This document shows, one piece after another, positions 22,802 to 31,422 of a stretch of 64,000 bases of DNA. The notes under the pieces are model-generated. The model had not been told where the DNA came from and searched no databases. It saw only the letters and a program-made list of their open reading frames with translations. Each line of letters begins with the position of its first letter. The first letter of the stretch is position 1. The stretch is from the NCBI GenBank assembly GCA_025642065.1, contig JAODUP010000030.1, forward strand, positions 1 through 64,000, written 5' to 3'. The translations under genes and the position numbers were made by a program. This DNA is from Paralvinella palmiformis (Eukaryota; Annelida; Polychaeta; Terebellida; Alvinellidae).

Positions 22802-25230
22802 AATTCACTAAAAAGGAAAATAATTTCATGAGAAAATTATTGACGGAAGCATTGCAACAAAAATGCATAAATGTTAAAAAGTGCTGTTTTGCTTGTTTAA
22901 AAACATACACAAGTAAATGTAGCAATCAATTGTTAGTTATTATTTTAAAATATAAGATCTAGGTCAAATATCAGTTAGTTAGGACTTGCCGAATAAGGAG
23001 CAGTCTTTTGTTGTTTTGGTTTCAAGAAGATAATGTAATTTGAGTCCAGGCCATTATATCTATATTTATATCAAATCATGTCATAGCAAACGTATCTCGT
23101 ATATCTGAGTAAATGTTATTTTACACAATTATATCTGATTATAACTGATAATGCTACTGATTGAATACCTTGAAACTGGTCCAATATCAGAGCAATAGTA
23201 CACACCAACTACTGATTATGTATCAATAATGGCTGACCATTAGCCAAAAGACTAGTCACCATTAACCAATTAAGTAGCAACTTTTGTACAGATTGTACAG
23301 AATTACCGGAATGAGTTAACATTGACTAGTCATCAACAAACTGGTTAAACATTGATTAATAAAATATTTTATACCATTAATCAACTGACTATATATGAAG
23401 TACTAACATATTGTACACCATCAGTCAACTGCTACATATACAACTGCCTTAACTGTAAAACTGATTCAGCACATTTAACAAAATTCTGTTTTGTTAAAGC
23501 TTGGCACCGGCTAGCTCAGGCAGATATGGCCGAGGGATGACTCCCAAATGAAACATCCAACAAATGCAAATAACATCAGGTTTAAAACCCTTACCTAGAG
23601 GATGCCATGCAGTGCCCAAACCACAGCACATTGCTTTAAACGTTGGACAATAAAAGTGTACCACTAAATACCACCTACCTACCTACCACACACACACACA
23701 CATACTATTGTTAACAAAAAATAAGTGCTGGTCTCCATTATATATTTCTACAAATCATAATAATATAGTTAATGGAAATAATCATTGTAATCTATAGTAA
23801 TATACATATTCAATTAGAATTAAGTTGTGTAACTAACATCACTGACCTCATGCTGTATAGTCAGTACAATAATTTTATGGAATTAAATCACTTACAACTG
23901 ACAAATGTAATTGGTCTAAGTTTTATGATTATAATTGTAACCGAAATATTAAATATTTAATTGTGATATTGATTAATAGTGAAAACCAGAATGAAGAAAA
24001 CATATTTATATTAGCCAAGGGGTGAGATATTCCAACACTTGTTAACTACAAACTTTAAAAACTGACAACAAAATAAATAATTGACTTTATCTTACCTGAA
24101 GAGTGGTTAACTTTGTCATCAAGTACTTCTGACTCTACTTTTAACTTCTTTAATGAAGGCTGATCAAAGAATTGTTTGCCTCTTGACATATTAATATTAT
24201 GAAGATGGCGTTTTCTTAGGTATAACTCGGAGTCAAAGTTCTTCAGATTGATTCCTGATGAATCTGATGTTCCTTCATCGGTCAAGCCATACATACTTAG
24301 TAATTCATTCATCGTATTCTCAGCATAATCTTTCATCTCCACCTCATCCTTAGAGGAATTTGGACCAAACTCTGACTTAACTGCAACTGATTTGGACGGA
24401 ATATCTCGTGATGCAAGACTTAGATTGAGCACTCCATTTTCTTCCTTCATACCATTACAGGATTTGTCATCAGCAGAGCCCTTCATACCAGAGGGAGGAG
24501 AGCATCTAGAGCTAGCTGCATGTGACATACTCAAATCCAGTATACCACAGTCAGCAGTAGAAGCAGCGTCAACGGCCTCGCCATAAATTGCCTTCTTTTC
24601 AGATGAAGACGCCTCACACAAGTTAGATGACCTGCTGATGCCATCACCCGACAGCTGGCTGAGCTCACTGTCACTATGTCCGTAGTTCTCGTTATCACAG
24701 CATATTTGTAGACTGTCATCCCATTCCTGATCACAACCATCATCACCATCATCTTCCTCTTCCATGGCAGCTTCACATATGCTGCTGAAGTCCACACCAG
24801 GATTGTTCACTTCATAATCAGCTAGCTCATCTTTGGCTTGCTCTACTGTTAGGTTAGATATGTTCCTAGGATTCTGTGCCTTTCTCCGATTTCTCCTACT
24901 CCTAGATCCTGATGATTTCTCTTCAGGATTTTCATGATCCCTTGCAGTGAAAACGCAATCGGTAATATTGGTGGCGTCGTGATTGTTTCCCAAAGCACCA
25001 TTATCATGATTCGTCAAAGCAATATTTATCTCTTTGAGCACGTCTAAAGTGTCTGTGTTATTGTTGGGTTCATCCTCACTGGCTTGGTTTGTTGGTCCGA
25101 CACTAATGCCATTCTGTTGCACGTGATCTGGTCTCTCATTGGAATGGTCAGTTATGCTTTTTGACTTTAAGTTGGTCTTTAGTTTATCACAGATAGCATC
25201 TAATTTGAAGAGACCACCTGATTTGGCCAT
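5381..25230 (-). CDS. CASZ1: Castor zinc finger transcription factor (CASZ1/castor orthologue), 10 coding exons
   Basis: Nuclear zinc finger transcription factor of the castor family, which acts in neural, cardiac and other cell-fate decisions in animals. Coding exons in transcript order: 25230-24096, 16895-16748, 14224-14137, 13644-13477, 11825-11609, 10667-10530, 9932-9239, 9037-8915, 8467-8350, 7811-5381. All splice sites are GT-AG and all phases agree, giving about 1752 residues, close to the roughly 1760 of the long vertebrate form. Visible parts: the N-terminal [13 protein letters not shown] block, a [16 protein letters not shown] block near residue 325, acidic stretches, four clustered castor fingers (about 430-650), two more at 870-965, an AT-hook-like RGRPPK near 1000, fingers at about 1045-1140 and 1377-1412, and a final pair at about 1650-1750. 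Fingers follow the castor C-x(4-5)-C...H-x-H-C pattern. The last exon has one extra base in finger 10 (near 5620-5624), so the reading frame as given is broken there. Confidence 0.95.
8350..8467 (-). CDS. CASZ1: CASZ1 exon, end of finger 5 and first half of finger 6
   Basis: Acceptor ttcatacag, donor tatgg/gtaagg. Encodes [11 protein letters not shown] and then [20 protein letters not shown], the Cys half of finger 6. Length 118 bases; ends in phase 0. Confidence 0.88.
8612..8656. repeat. (CA)n(TA)n microsatellite in a CASZ1 intron
   Basis: (CA)n runs into (TA)n. Confidence 0.95.
8915..9037 (-). CDS. CASZ1: CASZ1 exon, finger 5
   Basis: Acceptor tttttccag, donor gccaa/gtaag. Encodes [21 protein letters not shown] followed by NTVNCGMLF and REHAK, most of finger 5. 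Length 123 bases. Confidence 0.92.
9239..9932 (-). CDS. CASZ1: CASZ1 exon, end of finger 4 plus long linker
   Basis: Acceptor attttcag, donor accag/gtatgt. It begins with [21 protein letters not shown], closing finger 4, then runs into a Ser/Thr/Pro-rich linker of about 200 residues, as in vertebrate CASZ1 between fingers 4 and 5. It ends KKFLTR, just before finger 5. Length 694 bases. Confidence 0.93.
10530..10667 (-). CDS. CASZ1: CASZ1 exon, end of finger 3 and first half of finger 4
   Basis: Acceptor gtttcag, donor ccag/gtatgg. Encodes [25 protein letters not shown] and SNHIHCIRP. Finger 4 has His-Ile-His where relatives usually have His-Phe-His. Length 138 bases. Confidence 0.95.
11609..11825 (-). 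CDS. CASZ1: CASZ1 exon, end of finger 2 and most of finger 3
   Basis: Acceptor atgacag, donor atgg/gttagt. Encodes [13 protein letters not shown], then [12 protein letters not shown] and [17 protein letters not shown], the castor signature for fingers 2 and 3. Length 217 bases; ends in phase 1. Confidence 0.95.
12030..13330. other. Intron block with reversed strand composition
   Basis: In the CASZ1 intron 11826-13476. The flanking intron sequence is A/C-rich on the plus strand, but this block is T/G-rich. A short inverted pair (agatgtgcatt at 12048-12058; its near-complement near 13300-13311) lies at the edges. Possibly an inserted element; no coding frame seen. Confidence 0.35.
13477..13644 (-). 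CDS. CASZ1: CASZ1 exon, end of finger 1 and start of finger 2
   Basis: Acceptor tattgtag, donor cag/gtcagt; exactly 56 codons in phase 0. It contains [20 protein letters not shown] and THYHCLQ, near-identical in pattern to vertebrate CASZ1 fingers 1 and 2. Confidence 0.95.
13905..14065 (-). mobile_element. SINE family A, old diverged copy
   Basis: Matches along ccaatggcaatgagatgaag, tgaaaaatgaaacattt, a cacatagcc stretch and tgaaattttaacc to the family, in minus orientation. It sits directly beside CASZ1 exon 14137-14224. Confidence 0.42.
14137..14224 (-). CDS. CASZ1: CASZ1 exon, first half of finger 1
   Basis: Acceptor tatttgcag, donor agg/gtaatg. Encodes [12 protein letters not shown] followed by [13 protein letters not shown], the Cys half of castor finger 1. 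Length 88 bases; enters in phase 2 and leaves in phase 0. Confidence 0.92.
14634..14712. repeat. Interrupted (GT)n microsatellite
   Basis: GT-rich with A and C interruptions, in CASZ1 intron 14225-16747. Confidence 0.9.
16219..16258. repeat. (CA)n(TA)n microsatellite
   Basis: CASZ1 intron. A second compound CA/TA tract lies at 16530-16622. Confidence 0.92.
16748..16895 (-). CDS. CASZ1: CASZ1 exon leading into finger 1
   Basis: Acceptor cttag and donor aaaag/gtgagc. It completes an Asp codon with the previous exon and encodes [12 protein letters not shown]... ending [12 protein letters not shown], matching the NIYQKYIARF segment just before the first finger of vertebrate CASZ1. Length 148 bases, phase 1 to phase 2. 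Confidence 0.9.
17281..17338. repeat. (CA)n microsatellite with GC-rich centre
   Basis: CA repeat interrupted by gcacgcggaggcggacac. Confidence 0.9.
17751..17939 (-). mobile_element. SINE family A, older copy
   Basis: Same head, body and tail as the copy at 1015-1209. Flanks 17736-17750 and 17940-17954 are a 15-base target duplication with three transition differences. Lies in a CASZ1 intron, same transcription direction as the gene. Confidence 0.85.
18230..18990. promoter_or_regulatory. GC-rich island in a CASZ1 intron, candidate internal promoter
   Basis: This stretch is much richer in G, C and CpG than its surroundings. It holds inverted CCAAT boxes (attgg at about 18620, 18645 and 18655), a CRE-like gacgtcac near 18593, and four X-box-like sites: 18481-18493 (perfect, one-base spacer), 18658-18671, 18728-18741 and 18853-18866 (one mismatch each). 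It lies between the start-codon exon and the exon leading into finger 1, so a transcript starting here on the minus strand would lack the N-terminal 378 residues. No cDNA evidence is available; an enhancer is an equal alternative. Confidence 0.4.
19200..19600. repeat. 28-bp degenerate minisatellite in a CASZ1 intron
   Basis: Eight consecutive 28-base units run from 19375 to 19598 without indels (gaggaac...ctgactggttgaatagct pattern). Related, less regular units extend left to about 19200 and weakly right to about 19660. Confidence 0.82.
22757..22802. repeat. (TA)n(CA)n microsatellite
   Basis: CASZ1 intron 16896-24095. Confidence 0.92.
23500..23650 (-). mobile_element. Possible SINE family A, old diverged copy
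   Basis: Weak but collinear match: ggctagctcaggcagatatg, ggccgaggg, aaatgaaacatcc, and the B-box-like ggtttaaaaccc. Confidence 0.33.
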
Positions 25231-25244
25231 TCTGACATAGTCTT
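24096..25244 (-). CDS. CASZ1: CASZ1 exon with start codon
   Basis: The acceptor follows a good pyrimidine tract (ttctgtttttcag) and the donor reads cag/gtaag. The first ATG lies at 25230-25228 and is followed by [16 protein letters not shown], which matches the start of vertebrate CASZ1. The few codons upstream of the ATG are open, so an extra upstream coding exon cannot be excluded. The exon encodes about 378 residues, largely disordered and acidic, with two DLS-type motifs (ILDLSM, LNLSL) that resemble co-repressor contacts, and the conserved [10 protein letters not shown] block. It ends in phase 1. Confidence 0.92.
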
Positions 25245-26567
25245 CTGAAAAACAGAACAAATCTATTAACACCTTCTGGTACGAAACCTACAGATTATAC
25301 TCCGATGTCCCTTGTGTGCTAATGTGGAGGTAATCAACACATGCGATTAAATGATAAATGGAAAAAGAAACCAAAAGGCATCTGAACTGTCCGAGTAATA
25401 TCAATGCCAAGCTACAAATCACTTGTTACCATGGTGAGTGTTTGCTGCTATGGCAGCATATTAATCATGTGACACTTATCTTGCCATCTAATCAGCATAC
25501 TATTTGTGAAGCCATAAATTTTGTTATCAATTGTTATCACTTCAAAGACAAAATAGTTCTGTCTGTGTCTATTCAATTCACCTCCGCAAAGGCATTATGG
25601 TCGGGTATATATATATATATCCAGGTACAGTATAAGCAACAAAGACATACACGGCACAAATAATTCATTAAAAAAATCTTACCTTCATGCCAATTTTTAT
25701 TGAACCAGTGGCAAAATGCATGCTATACGCTCAATCACACTCACATTAACCCATAATTTAAATGCATACTGAATAGCTAATTTTAATAGTGTTATTATAA
25801 ATAAATATCTTCCGTCCTCACACACCTAAGGTTCATGACTTCCATAATTTCTCAACGAAATCAGTTTGTTATTTAACATTCAGAAAACTGACAAGTGATG
25901 TGTTGCAGAAAAATGCCCACCAGCAAGTGAGACAACATTCCTCCATATTACACAAACAGATTTCATAGAAATATTAACTTTCCATTGCTCTCAAAATAAT
26001 GATACCACAATTACTGCCTCTTTTTGTCATCAGCATAAATTCGAAACAGAGAAACACAACCATTTAATGTTATGCACAAATATTTTCACACTGAAATTCA
26101 CATGAGAACAATTGCAATCAACTTCTGCTCACAGGTAATTACTAGTATTTGACATAAAATAATTCACCAGCCCTTATACCGGTGTGTTATGGCATGCCTT
26201 TAGTTGACAATAGTTTTATTGGACTAGACCCTACGGCTGTTATCATTACAGAGAACAACATTTCCTGTACTAATGTCCATTTTTGTTCATTCTATGACAA
26301 CTTCTAATCGGCACATTTCTACATGCAACATACAGTTATCACTTTGCGGGGTTGTCATGGTTTCATTTGAAGTAGATTTTCCAACTAGCCACAATGTACC
26401 AGCATTATACAGAGATCATCTTTATTTTCACTCGGTACAAATTAATTAACAATAAATATCAGCACTCACTGATTATGATGGAAATAGCTAAATATAAACG
26501 ATATAGCGTAGTTAAATGAACAGCAAGTGATGAGATGAAATGATCAGAAGGCCATGTACAAAATAAA

Positions 26568-26645
26568 ACATGTGCGTGCGCGCGCCCGCACGTGTATGTT
26601 CGCGCGCGCGTGCACGCCTGTGTAAGTACACGAACGGGTACGCAC
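26568..26645. repeat. CG/CA alternating tract
   Basis: Alternating purine-pyrimidine with many CpG (gtgcgtgcgcgcgcccgcac, cgcgcgcgcgtgcacg) in an otherwise AT-rich intron; Z-DNA-prone. Confidence 0.75.
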
Positions 26646-26896
26646 AAAATAGTCTAAAACCGTGAAATAATTACTGTTTTCTATCATAGAACATGTCATA
26701 ACAGGGATTATCTATACAAACTTCATAAATTAATGTACCACCATAATAAATAGTGGTAGCTATGGAGTCAATAGCAATGGTAATTCAGGCGTTACACACA
26801 GTTTACTTCCAATATTATGATCAGCTAAATACACTATACTAAACCAGAGCACAGCGCCAACTAACACTTAGCAACAAGCTTTCAAAAAAGACAGAA

Positions 26897-26939
26897 CTGT
26901 GTGTGTGTGTGTCGGGGAAACACACACACACACACACAG
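26897..26939. repeat. Perfect (GT)n/(CA)n hairpin
   Basis: ctgtgtgtgtgtgtgt at 26897-26912, a 7-8 base loop (cggggaa), then the complementary (ca)n tract ending in cag. Arms pair over about 16 bases. Confidence 0.85.
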
Positions 26940-27268
26940 AGTTAAGCTACATACACAGTTTTTTGCCTGTAGTGTCAGGTCATACCTGTCCTGTGTATAG
27001 ACTGACCATGAAATTAACATACAGATTTACCAGAATTTCCTCTGACCATATAACAGTGACTATTTAATCAATAACTTGCTTTCGCACCAAACGTCTACCA
27101 TATACTGGATATGTGACATGAGGGTCTCCCACAGACAATATCCAAACACCAAACAAAAGTGTCTCTAACTCTAAGATGAAAAAATAGTTTTCACCTTTCC
27201 ATGTATTGAAAAAAAAAATCAAGCAGTGGTAAAAAGTGGCTCACAAAACTGGAGATTATCTCCAAGTA

Positions 27269-27269
<1 letters not shown>

Positions 27270-27313
<44 letters not shown>
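27270..27313. repeat. (GT)n(TA)n microsatellite
   Basis: In the intron upstream of the CASZ1 start-codon exon. A (TA)n tract also lies at about 29979-30000. Confidence 0.92.
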
Positions 27314-27315
<2 letters not shown>

Positions 27316-29093
27316 TGCACTTACTTGATTTATCTAAGTTAACTCACTGCTTAAAAGGCCGCCTAAATGACGACAAGAACACTTTCTACAGGTAATACTA
27401 TATACTTATTTTATGAAGACTTTTTAAAATATCCACTACTGTTGACTCTTCAGCAAATGGGACGTTTATCTGTACACACAACACACTTCACTATATACAC
27501 AAGTACTTGGCCAATATTTTATCATAGTAACCGGTTGAGGTGCAAACAGAATTTGATAAAAACATCAATTTAGTATCTGTACAATACCAGTTCAGTGACT
27601 CCAAAGTCCACCAGAAGCCATCAAATATAGGTAAATCTAGCCAAATTCTAAGCCTAGCCACAACCTAGCATATGGTATTGATTTTGTGGGTGCGGGGGGG
27701 AGAGATATATTTGGTGACACAGTTAATTATACAGCTATCACCATAAATGCTCAAATGTCCCAATTTATATAATAAAGGGCATACCTTTACGAGCCAATAG
27801 GAAGTCGGCGTTGGGCACTTGTTTCTGTTTTACCTTGGCTCATAACAATACTAGCCACTCCACAGCAGCACTTTGTTAATACACTAATAATTAAGCCAGA
27901 CACACACACACACACACACTCACTAGTGATTTTACCTTAATACCACATTTACATTGCCATGACCTATTATTAGTATACTGAATGAGAAACGGACATGTCG
28001 AAGCAGGACAGATTTGATCAAATCCTTCAATAAGAAAGTAGTTCAAACCATAAAATGGCAAGAAATGACAAACACTAAAAGTTGAATAGAATAATATAAA
28101 TAACCTTACACAGCTAGCCCATGCCCCAGTCAGGGTCCTTTATCATACCAATCTATCTTTTAGCTGTTTTCAGTAAGTAATCTCTCAAGTAGAAAGAAGT
28201 ACGAGAAACAAAACAAAACATGTATATATGAGAAACATTTATCATGTCCAGTAATGGATGACTGACTTGATGAAACTTAACAAAATAACAAAGAATTATC
28301 TTGGCAAACCTGGATTATCATATTGTGGTTGACTGATTAGAAAGGCACACACGCACGCACACACACGGGGACAGAGATGGAGAGAACGCAAAACACAATA
28401 TTACCAAATAGTTTCCTTATGTAAATGAATGTATGCACGCAGTCATTGGTGAACAATCAAACACGTACTATTGTGCGCCCACTGAAGGCAACCATCCCCA
28501 CCATTCTTCCCAATAAACTGACAATTGGCACAATTTTACTTCTGTTTACGTCTAACAAGATCCAGAGATAATACCACGGGAAGGGGACAAATTGTTTAAA
28601 TCAACTCACCTGGGAGGAAGAAATTTACAGAAACAACCACTTCCTTCTCTCAACCTCATAAAATTACCAAAATTATCACCAGAAACATTTATGTCACAGC
28701 AATATAGCTACCTGGAAACTAGCTTAGAACCAAAACCTGTCTGAGCAGAGCTCACAGACAATGTCTCTTGTCAATAACTAAGCTGAATTATTGAACACCA
28801 TTCTTTTAATAAGCCTGAGCTTGTTGCCATAGTAAAGTTTCTGCATCATTGATTATGGCTGCTTTTCTCCAGCCACTGATAAACTTCTGTCCTCCTCCAG
28901 AGCCAATGCTCTATTGGATGCCTAAATGCACAAGCTCTTTACCACCACCCAAAAGGAGACAACGTATTAACAGAGCGTTCCCGCCCCCCTACCACCCTCC
29001 CCCTACACACAACACTGGGCCCACTTTATTCTAGTTTCATCTCCAACCTGCCCAAAGTTCTGTCTGGACGTGCACGGTCCAAGTACCTGAAAC

Positions 29094-29107
29094 GTTACCA
29101 TGGCAAC
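29094..29107. promoter_or_regulatory. Perfect palindromic X-box
   Basis: GTTACCATGGCAAC fits GTNRCC-N2-RGYAAC exactly. It lies in the intron upstream of the CASZ1 start-codon exon. A one-mismatch relative lies at 28823-28836 (GTTGCCATAGTAAA). Confidence 0.45.
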
Positions 29108-30079
29108 TAGCAAAGCAAACACCCAAATGTCAAAGCCTGAAGAATCAATGAGAGCCTATAGAAATGGACGCTTTCTCTGTGCCATGGTCCCACCCGAGGA
29201 CAATATTAACAAATAAGAAAATATTCCACACCTGGGATGTCTTGTTACAGGTAGATGGCCAGTGATTTGGAACCTTTTGATATGAGGAAGTTGGGTTGGA
29301 AAGTGGCATAAAACAAGCAGCTGGCAGCACAAATACAATAGCCATCAGTACCACTCGACATAAAACCAGGCATCATCATTTACATTATTAAATCTGATCA
29401 ATACAACAGCCACTGAAAATGTTCAACTATGACATTAATTCATATGCCAGCACACACCAGATGTATACACAGAGCAGATTCCCATGCTGATAACCAAGAT
29501 ACAACCGGTAATTCAGCGGAATCAAAACATGGCAGAAATCTCTCGAATCTTTTCAATCCAACTAAGCCATTACTGCTAGTTGGCAAACTATTAACTAATT
29601 TTGGTCACATAGTGACTCTCGGGCTGGACATTAGACAAAAATTAAATAAAACATTTCCAAAGTAGCACAGATCATGTGACCTTATTTAATGGCTATAAAT
29701 TCCTTTACAGCCGGCACATTCAGTTACCATAGAGATAACTAGTGTTTATTTTTTTAATGGTATTCATACAACATGTGTTGCCATCTATTTTCATATAGCC
29801 TGAATGTATTTAGTCATCCTCTGCTGACCAAACCAGCTGCTGGGTACAGCTTCAAATTATAAAAAATTGATATTTCATACAGGAATTGTAATTTAACAAT
29901 AACTGTTTCAGGCTCATTCTCAGATAATAGGCTTGTTTTAGATGAATTTATTAAATGTAAATTATCCAAATTAAAACTATATATATATATATATATATAC
30001 ACCTGTACATGCATGTACGCTTGCACACACATACACACACACATACACACATATATGTTTTATGGTACATAGTAAGAGG

Positions 30080-30184
30080 CAACAGGCACAGAGCATCAAC
30101 ATATCTAAACATCCTTCGAAACCTACCTCCATAAATCTAAATACAACTATGCATACATTAATCTAAAAATAAAATGTTCCATAC
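30080..30184. repeat. Dispersed repeat, copy 2
   Basis: Partner of 95-205, about 6 bases shorter. It lies in the intron upstream of the CASZ1 start-codon exon, directly beside a GT/CG-rich tract. Confidence 0.75.
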
Positions 30185-30189
30185 ACACA

Positions 30190-30352
30190 TATGTTTGTGT
30201 GTGTGCGTGCGCGCGTCTGTGAGAGAGTGGATATATCCGCATAGACATGCAAGCATACATAAGGGTGTTTGTGTATATGCACGCACGTCCGCGCGCGCGT
30301 GTGTGTATGAGTGTTCGTGCATATAGGTGCGCGTATGCAGACACACAACATC
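30190..30352. repeat. GT/CG compound microsatellite
   Basis: gtgtgtgtgcgtgcgcgcgt and later cgcgcgcgtgtgtgtatgag, with CA-rich spacers. Open frames on the minus strand here are repeat artefacts. Confidence 0.8.
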
Positions 30353-30924
30353 AGTTGTGACAGACGATCACAATGTCACACTAATCACTATTAGCAAGTC
30401 ATTTCATATTTTCATCATGACTCAATTATTTTATATACAAAATGACACTATGCTATAAATGACAATCTCAGTATTATAATCACACAACGGATAGAGAATT
30501 GCTATCAAAATTCAACAAGTTTATTAATTTTAATTTTTATATTAAAAATAAAATAATAATTGTAAATTTAATTAACTTACATAATCATGTTAATAGATCT
30601 ACTAAAAAGTTCCCATAGGTGACTGCGTATTTTCTGTGCATGCTTTTACATGTTTTGTATGTATATTATATTGAAATATTCCCGTTACCTCGATTTGTAG
30701 AGGAGGAACTAGAGCCAAAGTATCAAATGTCACATTAAAAATATTAATTTCTATAGTAATATAGGCAACAATATTCAGTTTTTGGCGAAGACAACAAGTA
30801 AACTGACTCAACATAAACCATACAAGAATACAGCTGATCATATAATCAACATTACCTGTCGCCGACGCCATGAAGCCTTTAAATTTGACAAATAACACGA
30901 AAATAGCAGATACATTCAACTTAC

Positions 30925-31170
30925 CGTGAAAGTTCTTCTGCTCAACCGGGAGCAGTGGAGCGAAACTGGGACTACCACATCAATGTCACGCGGCCCCCCG
31001 AGATTTGGCAACAAATCAATCGAACTCTTTCGCCACCTAATGTCAAATTAAAAGACGTGATTATTCATCGAGTTTACGAAGTAGACTGGCAGAACCGTTA
31101 CACCAACAAAGTTAAGTCGGACTGCGAAAATGAAGTAAATTGTTTGTTAATCTCGCACGGGCGAGATGTG
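30925..31170 (-). other. Possible non-coding first exon of CASZ1
   Basis: On the minus strand this GC-richer stretch ends in a consensus donor (cacg/gtaagt, exon end at 30925) and has no long open frame. It lies upstream of the start-codon exon of CASZ1 and head-to-head with LRRC23, so it could be the 5' UTR exon of CASZ1. The left edge is set by the donor; the transcription start is a guess. It could also belong to an unrelated transcript. Confidence 0.3.
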
Positions 31171-31174
31171 ACAG

Positions 31175-31188
31175 GTTGCCCTGGAAAC
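31175..31188. promoter_or_regulatory. X-box-like RFX site between CASZ1 and LRRC23
   Basis: GTTGCCCTGGAAAC: the first half-site GTTGCC is perfect and the second has one mismatch to RGYAAC. It lies 115-128 bases before the LRRC23 ATG, where RFX sites of cilia genes usually sit. An ATGGCG-type promoter motif (minus strand of gcgccatattt) follows directly. Confidence 0.5.
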
Positions 31189-31302
31189 GGCGCCATATTT
31201 CAACTATTGGTGCATGTGTGTTTTTGTGGTCTCGTTGGCTCATTTATTGGACCACTTGGTGTCTGTTTGGAGATCTTGGTGCGTTTTTGACGACGTTTTA
31301 CG

Positions 31303-31422
31303 ATGGCTGACGTTGAAGAAGAGGCGGTTGTAGGTGAAGAAGAAGGTTTGGAGGAAGAGGAGGCTCTTGGCGAGGAAGAACAACATGGCGAGGAAGAAGA
31401 AAAGGAGGAGGAGGAAGAGGAG
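31303..31422 (+). CDS. LRRC23: LRRC23 exon 1
   Basis: Start codon at 31303 and 40 codons, more than half of them Glu; donor gaggag/gtttgt. An acidic N-terminus is also seen in vertebrate LRRC23. Confidence 0.92.

Larger units (their letters stand above)
16896..24095 (-). other. Large CASZ1 intron
   Basis: 7.2 kb. Holds the SINE at 17751, the GC-rich island 18230-18990, the minisatellite at 19200, microsatellites and an old SINE near 23500. The remaining AT-rich sequence shows nothing recognisable. Confidence 0.7.
25245..30924 (-). other. Intron or upstream region of CASZ1
   Basis: AT-rich and rich in microsatellites. Holds the CG/CA tract, the GT/CA hairpin, X-box sites at 28823 and 29094, and the dispersed repeat 30080-30184. 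No protein-coding exon identified. It is an intron only if the exon at 30925 belongs to CASZ1. Confidence 0.45.

Noticed and set aside
30602..30919. Minus-strand frame of 105 codons with a hydrophobic stretch
   Set aside because: AT-rich, no family resemblance, and it sits where an intron is expected just after the donor at 30925.
30955..31290. Plus-strand frame of 111 codons upstream of LRRC23
   Set aside because: It has no ATG start and no domain, and it overlaps the likely promoter and possible minus-strand first exon.
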